A stretch of 64,000 nt of DNA, from contig NC_015559.1 in assembly GCF_000214215.1 (NCBI RefSeq), positions 2,405,001 to 2,469,000 on the forward strand, in the 5' to 3' direction. The position numbers were made by a program, and so were the translations under genes. Below the pieces are notes generated by a model. The model made no database searches. It had not been told where the DNA came from and saw nothing but the letters and a program-made list of their open reading frames with translations. Shown in pieces: positions 29,310-40,200 of this stretch; positions within the stretch are counted from its first letter, which is position 1; the number at the start of each line of letters is the position of its first letter. This DNA comes from Marinomonas posidonica IVIA-Po-181 (GTDB taxonomy: Bacteria; Pseudomonadota; Gammaproteobacteria; Pseudomonadales; Marinomonadaceae).

Positions 29310-30530
29310 ATGAGTACAGCTAACCCCTTGAATGAAGAAAACGCTCTCTCTAGCGAATCCATAAATGAGCCACCTCAAACAGCAAAGACTTTTATTGCAA
29401 AACACCATGACCACTCAAGTCTGGATACTTGGTTTACTAACTTACTAAGCAAAGCTGACATCACAGTCAACGGACCTAATCCTTGGGATCCACAACTGCA
29501 TAACCCGAACCTTTGGAGTAGAGTATTAAAACAAGGTTCCTTAGGGTTGGGTGAAGCCTATATGGATGGATGGTGGGACTGCCAACAAATTGACGAATTT
29601 ATTCGACGTATTATCAACGCGGAATTAGACAAAATCATTACTGGTCGTTGGACTCTGATAAGACATTGGTTAAAAGCCACATTATTTAATCGCCAATCCG
29701 TAAAACGTGCCTATCAGGTTGGCGAACAACATTATGATGTCGGTAACGATCTCTATCAAGCCATGCTTGACGAGAGCATGGCTTATTCCTGCGGTTACTG
29801 GAAAGAAGCTGATACCCTTCATCAGGCACAGCTTAATAAATTACGTCTAATCTGCGAAAAAGCACAATTAAACAAAGCAGAATCCGTTGTTGAAATTGGT
29901 TGCGGTTGGGGCAGCTTTGCGGAGATTGCCGCCAGAGAATATGAGGTCAATGTTACTGGTGTAACCATATCGAAAGAACAAGAGAAACTTGCAAAGGAAC
30001 GCTGTAAAGGACTGCCTGTCGATATTAAATTGATGGATTATCGCAGTTTAGAAGGGCAATACGACAAAGCCGTTTCAATTGGTATGTTTGAACACGTAGG
30101 TCCCAAAAATTACGGTACCTATATGCAAACAGCCCATAATCTCATAAAAGAGGATGGTATTTTCGTATTACACACCATAGGCAGCGACAAAAGTGCCACA
30201 GGAACCGACCCTTGGATAGACAAATACATTTTTCCTAACGGCGTTATTCCTACACTAACCCAAATAAGTGAATCAGCCGAGCCTTATTTCGTGATCGAAG
30301 ACGTTCATAATTTTGGGCAAGACTACGCCACCACACTGCTTGCATGGCATAGCAATTTTGAAAAAGCTTGGCCGCAACTGCAAAACCAATACAGTGAGCG
30401 ATTTTATAGAATGTGGACATATTATCTGAAAGTCTGCGCTGCAGCGTTCCAAAGTCGCTCACTGCAGCTATATCAAGTCGTATTGAGAAAACGTCTTACA
30501 CCACTAGAAAGATACCACAGCCCTCGATGA
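29310..30530 (+). CDS. cfa: Cyclopropane-fatty-acyl-phospholipid synthase
   Basis: S-adenosylmethionine-dependent enzyme that adds a methylene bridge to unsaturated acyl chains in membrane phospholipids. Its 406 residues compare with 382 in E. coli, with close similarity along the whole length. Signatures are GSLGLGEAYMDGWWDCQQID near residues 77-96, the SAM site VVEIGCGWGSFAEIA near 195-209, GMFEHVGPKNYGTYM, and the active-site cysteine in LKVCAAAFQSRSLQLYQVVL near the C-terminus. The start is firm because of TAGGAGGTG seven bases upstream. It is a single gene, usually linked to stationary phase and acid or salt stress. Confidence 0.96.
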   Translation: MSTANPLNEENALSSESINEPPQTAKTFIAKHHDHSSLDTWFTNLLSKADITVNGPNPWDPQLHNPNLWSRVLKQGSLGLGEAYMDGWWDCQQIDEFIRRIINAELDKIITGRWTLIRHWLKATLFNRQSVKRAYQVGEQHYDVGNDLYQAMLDESMAYSCGYWKEADTLHQAQLNKLRLICEKAQLNKAESVVEIGCGWGSFAEIAAREYEVNVTGVTISKEQEKLAKERCKGLPVDIKLMDYRSLEGQYDKAVSIGMFEHVGPKNYGTYMQTAHNLIKEDGIFVLHTIGSDKSATGTDPWIDKYIFPNGVIPTLTQISESAEPYFVIEDVHNFGQDYATTLLAWHSNFEKAWPQLQNQYSERFYRMWTYYLKVCAAAFQSRSLQLYQVVLRKRLTPLERYHSPR

Positions 30531-30584
30531 GACTGCTGGTATCATTGTAATTAGAACACTCTAAATTCACATAATAAACACGAC

Positions 30585-30609
30585 GGAGCATGGAAGCTCC
30601 TTTCTTGTT
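30585..30609 (+). terminator. Possible terminator after cfa
   Basis: GGAGC and GCTCC form a five-base stem around six bases, followed by TTTCTTGTT. The stem is short but it is in the right place. Confidence 0.45.
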
Positions 30610-30650
30610 AGCTTGCTGTCTGGTGATGACGAAATGGAATAAAGGGGAAT

Positions 30651-30669
30651 AAAGGGGTCAGACCCCTTT
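30651..30669. repeat. 19-bp palindrome of the AAAGGGGTC type
   Basis: AAAGGGGTC-A-GACCCCTTT is a perfect palindrome, preceded by a partial direct copy AAAGGGG ten bases earlier. I know this motif as a frequent companion of RAYT-type transposases in gammaproteobacteria; no intact transposase is near. Confidence 0.6.
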
Positions 30670-30822
30670 GAATCCTTCGACACTGTCAAGAACACGATTT
30701 ATGTATATTGATTATTAACACCATGCATTTCTAATAGCTTAAGTGGCATCTCAATACTTTTTTTAGGCTCTTTTTCATAAAGAGGGAAAATACAGCGTTT
30801 TCAATCTCTCATTCCCTACCAC

Positions 30823-31305
30823 TTAACTAACATTAAAACTCATGTATTGAACATCGAAAGGGAGGTGCTGAAAGCCTCTTATCTCACCTTCGACAAAACC
30901 AAGCTTCAGATACCAGTTCTTGAGTTTTATATGATTTGCAATAACCCCAATACTGACTCTTTGAATGTTCTTTAACTTAGCGTACTTGAAAATATGCCTT
31001 ACAAGCTCTTCCCCTACCCCATTTTGACGATATTCAGGTAATACAGAAAGGCGATTTAAGTAGGCTACGCCAGGCTTTGGATTTTCAAAAGCAACACATC
31101 CAACACCAACAGCGCCATTTTTATATATAAAATATTCTTCTCCTCGCTCAAAATCGGACAACACCCAATCTTCCTTGCAAAAAGAAGGATGTTTGGGGTT
31201 ATTGGCGAGGTTCAATCCAAATTCTTCCGCGACATCTTTATTTGATCTAGAGATAATGTCTGCAATCACTCTAGCATCATCAATGGTCGCCTCACCTATA
31301 CTCAT
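30823..31305 (-). CDS. GNAT-family N-acetyltransferase
   Basis: Acetyl-CoA-dependent acetyltransferase of 160 residues. The central motif A is YLNRLSVLPEYRQNGVGEELVRH (about 83-105), with the Q/RxxGxG/A acetyl-CoA loop RQNGVG. Motif B is IGVIANHIKLKNWYLKLGF near residues 122-140. GGGAG precedes the ATG. It stands alone, with over 200 bases to the next acetyltransferase gene upstream. The substrate is unknown. Confidence 0.85.
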   Translation of the reverse strand: MSIGEATIDDARVIADIISRSNKDVAEEFGLNLANNPKHPSFCKEDWVLSDFERGEEYFIYKNGAVGVGCVAFENPKPGVAYLNRLSVLPEYRQNGVGEELVRHIFKYAKLKNIQRVSIGVIANHIKLKNWYLKLGFVEGEIRGFQHLPFDVQYMSFNVS

Positions 31306-31515
31306 TTGCTCTCCCTATCTTGTTACATAATGACGTGAACAACCGGTTTCTTTATTCGGAATGATGAAACTGCACTAAGCCTATTGTTCCATCCATAATA
31401 AAACAAACGTCACACCTACTGATGATTTCTTATCAGCTCTTTTAGTAAACATAGTCGTTTTCATATCATCCTTAAAAACGAATCTATATGATTAATACCG
31501 CTAACGCTTCTTATG

Positions 31516-31998
31516 TTAAGGCAACTCACTGACTTTCTTGGACATATTGAAACCTGTAATCTCAAAACCGACCTTTTTATATAACTTAAGCGCACGATCA
31601 TTATGGTACGCCACTCTAAGTTTTATTTGGTTAATGCCAATAGCCTGTAGCTGAGTTTCCAGTGCTAAAATGGATTCAGTGCCATAACCTAAACCTCGAT
31701 ATTCACTGAAAATAAAGAAGTCATAAACGAAGGTAGAGTTATCACTAATGTTTACGCAGTGCCAAAGGTAACCCACAAGCTTACATTCACCATCGACTTC
31801 TGCCTCAATACATAACAATGAATGCGCATTGTCTTCCAATCCGTTGGGGAAACTCCGATGCAGATCTTTCTTGGCTAATTCGACTGAAACTTCTAACGAA
31901 TGCCCATAATTCTTAGCAATTTCCTGACTATAATCATCAATAAAATATTGACTGTAAGCTGGGAATTCCTCTTGGCGCATATCTCTAAGTAGGATCAT
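31516..31998 (-). CDS. GNAT-family N-acetyltransferase
   Basis: Acetyltransferase of 160 residues. It is a different protein from the neighbouring one. The acetyl-CoA loop is EYRGLGYGTESILALE near residues 99-114, preceded by VYDFFIFS, and motif B is LRVAYHNDRALKLYKKVGFE near 130-149. The N-terminal region (EFPAYSQYFIDDYSQEIAKN) resembles the group that acetylates small molecules or ribosomal proteins, but no substrate can be named. Its start lies a few bases from the end of the LysR gene upstream, so the two may be co-transcribed. Confidence 0.87.
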   Translation of the reverse strand: MILLRDMRQEEFPAYSQYFIDDYSQEIAKNYGHSLEVSVELAKKDLHRSFPNGLEDNAHSLLCIEAEVDGECKLVGYLWHCVNISDNSTFVYDFFIFSEYRGLGYGTESILALETQLQAIGINQIKLRVAYHNDRALKLYKKVGFEITGFNMSKKVSELP

Positions 31999-32006
31999 AT
32001 TTATCC

Positions 32007-32906
32007 TTATTCTCTGTCGCTCAACTCAGCGACAATGTCGTTAATCATGGCTCTGACAATTGGCTTTTGTGCTGATGACGGTTTCCAAACCAAATACAGC
32101 ATGGCGTTATCTTGCTCAGTCAGTGAGGCCTGCCAATTGGGTAATAACTCAACCAAGTTGCCATTTTTAAGATCCTCTTCAATGAAAAGCTTACTCACCA
32201 AGGTGATGCCTTGGTGCGCTTTAGCCCACATCAACAAGGGGGTTCCACCTTCTGACGAAAGCGTTGGGTCAATGCGAATTTTTCGATGTTCTGAGCCCTT
32301 TTTGAAATGCCACCAAGTGTATTGGCGAGATCGATAAAAAGCCAAACAAGCGTGGAATTTCAAATCCTCTGGCGATTCAAGTGGCGCCGACTGTTGAAGA
32401 TAAGACGGTGAGGCAACAAGAACATTTGGCATATTTCTTAGCGGTCGAAAAAGCAAACTTGAGTCATCAGGACGCCCATATCGAATGGCCAAATCAAATG
32501 GACCTTTATGAAGATCAGACAAATTATTATCCAGACTGATCGCAATCTTGGTCTCTGGGTGTTTCGCTCTAAATTGAGCAATAAGCGGTACAAGAACGCC
32601 TCGCCCTACGGTGTCAAATGTGGCGATACCCAAACTGCCATCAACCCTAGCATCGTCTTTTACGAAGCTGTGCTTGGCGGTATCAACAGACTGCAAGATT
32701 TGTTTACATTGATTATAAAACTGCTCCCCATCTGGCGTCAGGTCCAGCCGACGAGTCGAGCGAATCAGCAATTTGGTTTTCACTTCATGCTCAAGTTGAT
32801 TGACCTTTCTGGTGATGGAACTCGGCTTTTTCCCTAACGACTCCGCCGCCGCGCTAAATGAGCCTAATTCAACCACTCGCACAAATTGCTCCATAGCCTC
32901 AAACAC
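32007..32906 (-). CDS. LysR-family transcriptional regulator
   Basis: Regulator of 299 residues. The helix-turn-helix region reads VELGSFSAAAESLGKKPSSI and TRKVNQLEHEVKTKLLIRST, followed by an effector domain with DLAIRYGRPDDSSLLFRPL, which resembles the CrgA/AaeR-like group. A GTG at 32906 with GAGGATAGG upstream is taken as start; an ATG four codons later is possible. It is divergent from the nitroreductase gene and probably controls it, with 146 bases between them. Confidence 0.9.
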   Translation of the reverse strand: MFEAMEQFVRVVELGSFSAAAESLGKKPSSITRKVNQLEHEVKTKLLIRSTRRLDLTPDGEQFYNQCKQILQSVDTAKHSFVKDDARVDGSLGIATFDTVGRGVLVPLIAQFRAKHPETKIAISLDNNLSDLHKGPFDLAIRYGRPDDSSLLFRPLRNMPNVLVASPSYLQQSAPLESPEDLKFHACLAFYRSRQYTWWHFKKGSEHRKIRIDPTLSSEGGTPLLMWAKAHQGITLVSKLFIEEDLKNGNLVELLPNWQASLTEQDNAMLYLVWKPSSAQKPIVRAMINDIVAELSDRE

Positions 32907-33052
32907 AACACCTATCCTCAGTTTATCAGTGTAAAACAGTATTCCTTATTGTTGCGCGTAACGCAAAAATAGAAATTCGATCTAGGCAGTTTATGCATTG
33001 ATAAAAAATCCGCACCATGTCCCTATTCACTTTAAATGCATAGGAACGAATT

Positions 33053-33655
33053 ATGAGTGTATTCAACCTAATCGAGAAAAGACGTTCAATTAAGCATTTT
33101 GATCCAGACCATAAAATGTCGGACCAAGCCTTCCATAAACTCATCAACGCATCGATTCTGGCACCCACTTCCTTCAACATTCAGCATTGGCGCTTTGTCC
33201 GCGTGGTCGATAGCCAACAGCGGCAAAAAATTCAGCATGCAGCGTGGAACCAAGAACAAATCAGTTCCGCGTCTGAACTCGTCATCATAGTCGCGAATAC
33301 CCAAGCTTGGTCCGACAACCCGAGAAGATACTGGAAGAATACCCCAAATGAAGTTCAAGACATGCTGGTGTCCATGCTAGAAAACTTCTATCAGGACAAA
33401 GCATGGCTACAAAGAGACGAAGCCATTCGATCCGGTGCCATGGCAGGGCAGAACCTAATGCTGGCCGCCGAAGAAATGGGCTACAACACCAGCCCAATGA
33501 TCGGCATCGAATTCGACAAGGTGGCCGATCTCATTAAACTGCCGAAAGACCATGTCATCGTCATGATGCTGGCCATCGGCAAAGGTACCAAACCCGCACA
33601 GCCACGTGGTGGACAACTTCCGGTAGAAGAACTGGTGATCGAAGACGCGTTTTAA
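33053..33655 (+). CDS. Nitroreductase family protein
   Basis: FMN-dependent oxidoreductase of 200 residues. It shows the N-terminal RRSIKHFDPDHKM (FMN phosphate contact), the segment LAPTSFNIQHWRFVRVVD (about 37-54), AIRSGAMAGQNLMLAAEEMGYNTSPM near 121-146, and the C-terminal IGKGTKPAQPRGGQLPVEEL. It reduces nitro compounds or quinones using NAD(P)H, probably as a dimer. AGGAACG precedes the ATG. Divergence from a LysR regulator suggests induction by a substrate. Confidence 0.92.
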   Translation: MSVFNLIEKRRSIKHFDPDHKMSDQAFHKLINASILAPTSFNIQHWRFVRVVDSQQRQKIQHAAWNQEQISSASELVIIVANTQAWSDNPRRYWKNTPNEVQDMLVSMLENFYQDKAWLQRDEAIRSGAMAGQNLMLAAEEMGYNTSPMIGIEFDKVADLIKLPKDHVIVMMLAIGKGTKPAQPRGGQLPVEELVIEDAF

Positions 33656-33675
33656 AAGAGTTTGGAAGAAGTAAA

Positions 33676-33716
33676 GGGACTGGGGCAGATAAGATGATTA
33701 GTCTGCTTCCAATCCC
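33676..33716. repeat. Imperfect inverted repeat next to RAYT remnant
   Basis: GGGACTGGGGCAGA and TCTGCTTCCAATCCC pair imperfectly around a 12-base loop. It is followed after about 25 bases by TTGGGGGCAGAGTAAAATTA, a sequence of the kind often seen near RAYT genes. It looks like a REP-type hairpin belonging to the adjacent transposase remnant. Confidence 0.45.
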
Positions 33717-33790
33717 TATTTTCATAAAATCCGTTAATAATTGGGGGCAGAGTAAAATTAAACCACTAGGATTAACAACACCGTTATTTT

Positions 33791-34258
33791 TTACGCTAAG
33801 CCTTTATTGGCAGTTAAACGAATACCTTCTAATAATTTACCATCTACCTGATACTGACACATATCTCGATACGCATTACACCACTCTTCTTTTGTTTCTC
33901 CCAATGGTTGGTAGAGTTCATGGGGTATCAGTAGATCACTATTGATACCTAAACCGTTGCATTGATAGCTCGACCAAGAATAATCTGCAGGATCTTTCAC
34001 CATATCCGCCCTAACTGGGTTGAGCTCAATATAAGGGTACAAATGGAAAAGGTAGTCTTGATTTTGTACTAAGCAAGATCGAAAACGCCCTTCCCATAAG
34101 GAACCAGTTCGCTGATAGGTATAATTAAAATATCGAACGTATTGTCTGCCCAGCAACGGCATCATTTTTGAAACGCAAGTCGTACTTGATATGACTGGCT
34201 TTGAGAGGTGGGTGTCTTGGTAAATTTGTTGGAAATTTATATTCTTAAACATCAACAA
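33791..34258 (-). pseudogene. N-terminally truncated RAYT (REP-associated tyrosine transposase)
   Basis: The frame of 155 residues contains the C-terminal half of an IS200-like Y1 transposase of the RAYT group: SKMMPLLGRQYVRYFNYTYQ with the likely catalytic tyrosine region, RTGSLWEGRFRSCLVQ, YIELNPVRADMVKDP and YSWSSYQCN. The N-terminal HUH metal-binding motif and the residues before it are replaced by unrelated sequence (first about 25 residues). It is therefore inactive. It lies 36 bases downstream of the giant exoprotein gene, in the place where an immunity gene would be expected. Confidence 0.8.
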
Positions 34259-34294
34259 TTCACTAGTCTATATTATTAAATAAAAACTCCAATG

Positions 34295-37200
34295 TTAGGG
34301 TGAGGTCATTCCCTTAAAGCCAGTTGATTTTGCAGAATCTAAAAATACCTTCATCCAATCATCTGCTTTTATATCATCACTCTCCTCCCCGCTTAGGATC
34401 GTATCGATCCCTAATGTCAAAGAATTACCCGCTACATCTTTTACATAGTCTGCTGTAGCGTTTGGCGCCCGAACCCTAGATAAAAATATATTACTCATAA
34501 TATTACTCCCAACATCAATAACAACCCCTTTCGCGGTATCTGCATCAGACGTTAGAAAAGCTTCTGCGGCCCCCTTTACAACATCTGCAGCTGTAGAGGC
34601 GCTCACAAAAACGGTACTAAGTATATCGGTACCAATTTTAGCGTGCGCGTCATAGTAAGCATCAGTTTTTATAATCGCCTTAGCCTCAGAATACACTTTC
34701 GCACTTTTTGGCTTATTTCTATCAGTACTAAATGTGAGATGGTCCCACAAACTTGGACTATATCTATCTATTGCACTTTCTTTTGCCTCTGAGCCAGCTG
34801 GCAACGCAAATGGAATCTGATAATCTAGAATAGCATTCTCCCATTTTGGGGTATTAGAAAACTCAAGGGCTAACATCTTTTTAACTGTCTTTACGTCCCC
34901 ATCATATTTTTTCATATTTTCATTCACAAAAGCCTCTAAGTAAAAGCCTAGTTCCTCTAACTCCTTACTAGACATACTATCAGGGTCGTTCTGATACTTA
35001 TTTTTTAACTCATCACTTCGTTGATGAACGAATTGAAGATCGACATAACGCTGAGCATTATTCGACTCATGTAAATTTTCAGCAGCAGCTATGGTTTCCT
35101 CTTCTGAGTAAGGACCTAAGAAATTATTATCCACCGCATTCTCGGCTAGTTGCCCTGTACTCACGGTATCCGCGCCATTGCCTGTAGTGGCACCAACAGC
35201 GGTGGACGCCGCGCCAATGACGGCGGTAAGGGTTTGTTTTTGTTCGGCGGTCAGATCATTTGGATCACTGCTGCCATACAGCCATTGAGCTAAGGCTGGA
35301 GCGGCGGCTTCTGATCCGGCGGCCGCAATGCCTGCGGTAGTGGCATCATTGCCTCCTTCTGCGGCGACGGCGGCGGCGAGAATGCCATGTGCTAAGACGT
35401 GAGCCGTTTCTTGTCCAGCATTCAGCTGACCATTGTCATTCTCAGCGGCCAACCCTTTGAAGTATTGCCCTATGCCATAAGCAACAGTAGGCGACGCGGC
35501 CGCAGCCAATTGACCTGAGACGCTGTCCGTCGGAGCGGTCAAGCCGGCACCAATGGTGCTGGCTAATAAGCCATAAGCCGTCAAAGCTTTACTTTGATCC
35601 TCGTATTCCTCTGGACTCATCTGATCTTTGTTTTTCTCTAATGCTTCTTGCTTGGACAGGATCATGCCTTTGATCTGAGAGACAGTCCCATCAAAGTTTT
35701 TCTTCGCATCACGTTCGCTGTTCACCAGCGCTTCCACTTCCGCTTGGTTAAAGTTGTTTTGCAAAGCGCCGCTGTTGAGGTCTGCGTTGTCAGTATTGGT
35801 GGTGGTTTTCACGTCAGCCACGGCGGCGGCGACGCTTTTGCCTGTTAGCTCGGTTTGTTGGTCCTCATCGGTAATGACAAGGCTCGCAGTGTTAATGCCA
35901 CTTTGGGTGGTACTCTTTCGATGGTCGCTAATCGAGCCATAGCCCATATTTTTAGAGAAATTGACTTTAGATTCTGCATTTCCTGCGCCACCACTAGTGT
36001 CTGAGGCGCTAAGGCTCATGTCGATACCAAAAGACGAACCACCAAATTCAGCGTGGTTTTCTAGGTCACGTTGGGTCAGAGTGCCCGTACTAAAACGGTT
36101 ATTGCCCGCTTCTTCTGCGGCATCGGTTGAGGTAATGAGACCACCAACTAGGTTGGTGTTGCCCGCGACATTAATTTGATATCCCTGATCCCCTGAGGTG
36201 ATGCTGCTTTGTTGGGTCACACTGGCATAATCGGAATGGGTTTTAGAACGGTTGTAGTTAATACCTCCGGTGAGTGTGTCGGTGGTTGTTACAGTTTGGT
36301 CTGGGCCTGTGCTAGTGCTACTGCCCATACTAAGGGAGAGACCGCCCCCTTCGCTTTTACTGGTGCTTTTAGCGGTATCTTGCAGGCTAATGACGTCCAG
36401 CTCTTGGGTATTAATGGCGACTTTATCACCATGAAGGTTACCGCCCTCTAGAGTGAGTTTTTCACTGTTACTCTTTAGTGAACCAGCGCTTAAACTACTA
36501 TTGGTGTATTGTGTACTCTGGCTATGACTGCTGCTTTTGCTGGTATTCACGCCAGCGGATCCAGAAACACTCCCCATATCAAAACCACTACTAAAATCAC
36601 CGCCCAAACCAACAGTAACACTGGCACTCACGCCTTTACTCGTGCTGCTGGTTTCTTCTGTGTAAGTGTTTTTACCGGCTTTGATGTCGATGTTTTTCGC
36701 GTTGGCTTCTAATGTGCCTTGCGCCGCAATCGCGGAGCCTTCTACGGTGAGGTTATTATCGCTGTTCAATGAGGCGTTATTGCCAACACGAATGCTTGAG
36801 CCATTCCAAGTGCCTTGGGTGGCAGTGAGACTACTGCTGCTTTCTTGTATGCTCGCGCCTGCGGAGGCGGTAAATCCCATAGTCCCTGAATTGGCAGCGG
36901 CACTGGCAATGGCCGTTACCACAGCAAGCTCGGCCGTTTTAACCGACTTTTTGGCCATTTTCAATTTGATGTCATAAGCATCTAAATCGCCTTTTGGCAT
37001 TTTGCCGTCTTCAACTTGTTGCTTCGCCTCGTCATACGCTCTTTGGGCTTTTCTCTCTTGTGACTTGGCGTAATCTAATGTTTCCCCTGCTGTATAGGCA
37101 TCCGCATACGCGTTTCGAATCCCAACCGTCAGTGTCTCAACTTTCTTTTTATTGGTCTGCGTCGTTATGGTTTCATCCTCACGACCGCCCACCAAGATAT

Positions 37201-40200
37201 TGTCGGCTTTGATATTGGCGTCGTTCTGGACCGTCACGTCACTGGCAATAATCCCGACGTTTTTCTTCGCGGTAATGTTGAGGTTGCCCACTTGGACATT
37301 AGAACCACGCCAAGTGTTAGATTGCGTGGTGGTTTCTTTGGTTAGATCAACAACAGACACTTCGGCGACGGTCAGTTCTAGTCCTTCTGGTGGCTTTTCC
37401 TCTTTTTCCTTTTCTTCTGCACTATCATCGTCATTTGACGCACTGTCTTGCTCGCTATTTTTCGCCAGCATAGGACTGGCTTCGACAGAAACCGCTTCGT
37501 TTCCAACATTAGAGCCATCTCCCGAGGCAACCGTTGTGGTGGTATAAGATTCCGTCACGATCACTTGATTTTGCGCCGCATCAAAGGTGACATTGTTTGC
37601 ACTGATGTTGGCCGTGTCCGCGACCGAAATGTCGGTCCCGATAAACGTGACGTCTTGTAACGCATCAATATTGAGATCATTAGACGCTAACGTAGAGGTT
37701 TGATGTGTTTTAGAGTCGGTTCGTTTCGAGCGGGCTTCGCCAATTTTTATTTGAACGCCGTCCCCGCCCCCAATAGAAGAAACAACAGAACCGACAACCG
37801 CAATCCCTTTCGCAAGGTCTTTCAACACGCCACGGTAACTTGAGGAAGATTCATCCCATTCGCTGCTTTGCAAGACTTTCGTGCCAACCGTGATGTTCCC
37901 TGCTTGTTCGCCGTCGGCGTTCACGTATTGCCCTTGGGCGTTCTGCGTTACCGCCTCGGTGCCAATGGACAAGGTATCATTGGCTGCCAGAGTCGATCCT
38001 TCTAAGGTGATGTTGCTGCCGCTGTTTAAGCTGACATTGCCAGCGCCAATAAGATCACTGGTGACCGCCGTTTGTTTGATCGCGCCTTGGTCTTTGGTTT
38101 TGACTTTAAAAGTGCCTTTTTTCTGTTCCTGGTAACGGTTGGACGTTTGATCTACGGCACTCAGCAGCTGGATATCACCGCCCGCTTGCAAGCTAATGTT
38201 GCCATCCGCGCTGGCTTTGGAACCCGACAACACCAGATCATTCCCGCTGGAGATGCTTATGTTTCCAGCAGAAGCGAGGTTGGTGCCTTGATTGGACAGG
38301 CTTTCCGACGTCGTGGTCGTGGTGGAACGTTTAGACCCAAACATACCTGACTTTTTCTTCTTCACTTGCTCATAGGATGAGTTGCGCGCCGTCTCCGTGG
38401 CCAACACCACATCGCCGCCTGCGACTAATGCAATGCCCTCATCACCGCTCAAGTTAGAGCCTTTGGAGATGATGTCGTTCTGGCTTACCAGAGTCAAAGC
38501 ACCGCCAGCAATCAAATCCGTGCCGATGATGCTTTCATTATGACTGCGTTTTTCAGTGGAATTACCACCGCCGCCCACAAAGCTGTGGTTATCCTTGGTG
38601 TCTTTTACTGCTAATAGATCGATGTTGTCAGCGGATAAGGTCAGATCTTCTTGCGCATTCAGCTGAGCGCCTTCACTGGTTAACGTGTTACCCGCGCTGA
38701 GCTGGATGTTAGCGCCAGCCAAGCTGTTGACTTGGTGATTAACAGAAGCTTTGCTTGTTTGGCGCTGATCACTACTTTGTGAATAACTTGAGCTGTCAGC
38801 CACACTACTCAATACTAAATCGTTACCGGCACTGATGCTTAAGGTATCTTCGGCACTTAATTGAGACGCTTCACTGGTAACGTCATTGCCTGCAATAAGT
38901 TGAATGTTGTTGGCAGATAGTGTGTTTGTTTGATGTTGTGTCGTGGCTTGCTGATAATAGTTTCCAACACCTTCAGTCTCAGTCACCGCTATGCTGGAAA
39001 GCGTCAGGTCATTACCCGCTTGTAATGATAGTTGCTCTTCAGCATTAAGGTCATTGGCTATTAAATTAATGTCATTGCCAGCGTTCAAGATAACATTACT
39101 ACCTTTTAAACTGGCCGTTTGACCCACTAAGGTTTTCGTACCAAAAACCGACTGAACCTCTTCTTGTTGGGTCTCACTGGAGATATCACCGCCAGCCGCC
39201 AAACTGAGCGTGCCCTTGGACTGCATACTGCCTGAGTTACTGATGTCGCCTGTCGCTTTCAGGTTGGCACTTGCACCAGCACTAATAGCACCACTGTTGG
39301 TAAGATTATCACCACTTAGGGATAAGTTGGATTTAGCAACGATACTGCCAGAGTTAGCAAGATCACCGTCTACTTGGATGTCTATATTATTGGCCGCGAC
39401 TAAGGCTCCATCCGGCCTTAAGGTCATATCAGTGGAATTGGAAAAATAAACTTTAGGCACTAACACATCTTGCGGGCCAGATGGTGTTTGTACCGTCTCG
39501 GTGACCATCCAAACGATCGGCTGTTTCAATTTAGCGACTTGACCATCGGTGAGTTCAACCCCTGTACTCAATTTAAGGTCTTTATATTCCTTTAAGGCAT
39601 TATTCATCAAGGTGGCATAAGTCGACTCAATATCTACTTGATCAGGCAAACTTTGAAGTCCTGTATAAGACAGAATCTGATCACGAACTAATTGTTGTTC
39701 TAAAAAACCATCCCCAAGACGAGAGGCGGTTTTGCCGGTTCTACCTTGGCCATCGCCTATCGTCTTATTCAACAAGTAATCGGAGGAAATGAAGGTCTTA
39801 TAGTTAGTAAATAATGAATTGGTTTCAATTAGATAACCTGAATCAGGCCGTTGGGAGGAAGCAAACTGCGCACTTCGAATGAAGTCTTCTACCGAAAGAT
39901 CGCCAAAGATGGCGTTTTGACGCTGTTCTATGATTTCCGAACGACTCAGTTCTTTCGATACCGTATCGGCAGAACCAACATTCTGCAAACTGCCGCCTTT
40001 GCCTGTGAGGTTTTCTCCGGCACTAATAATAGAAGACTCGAGTAAAATATCATTAGTATTGCTTGCTTTATAAGGTTTTGAACTGCTTTCAATTATATCG
40101 GAGACATATTTATAACTAGTGCTTCTATTACCTCCATCAATATCTTTTTTTTCCCTAACCCCAAAAGAAAATGGTGAATAACGCTTTTCAGTTTCTTCCT

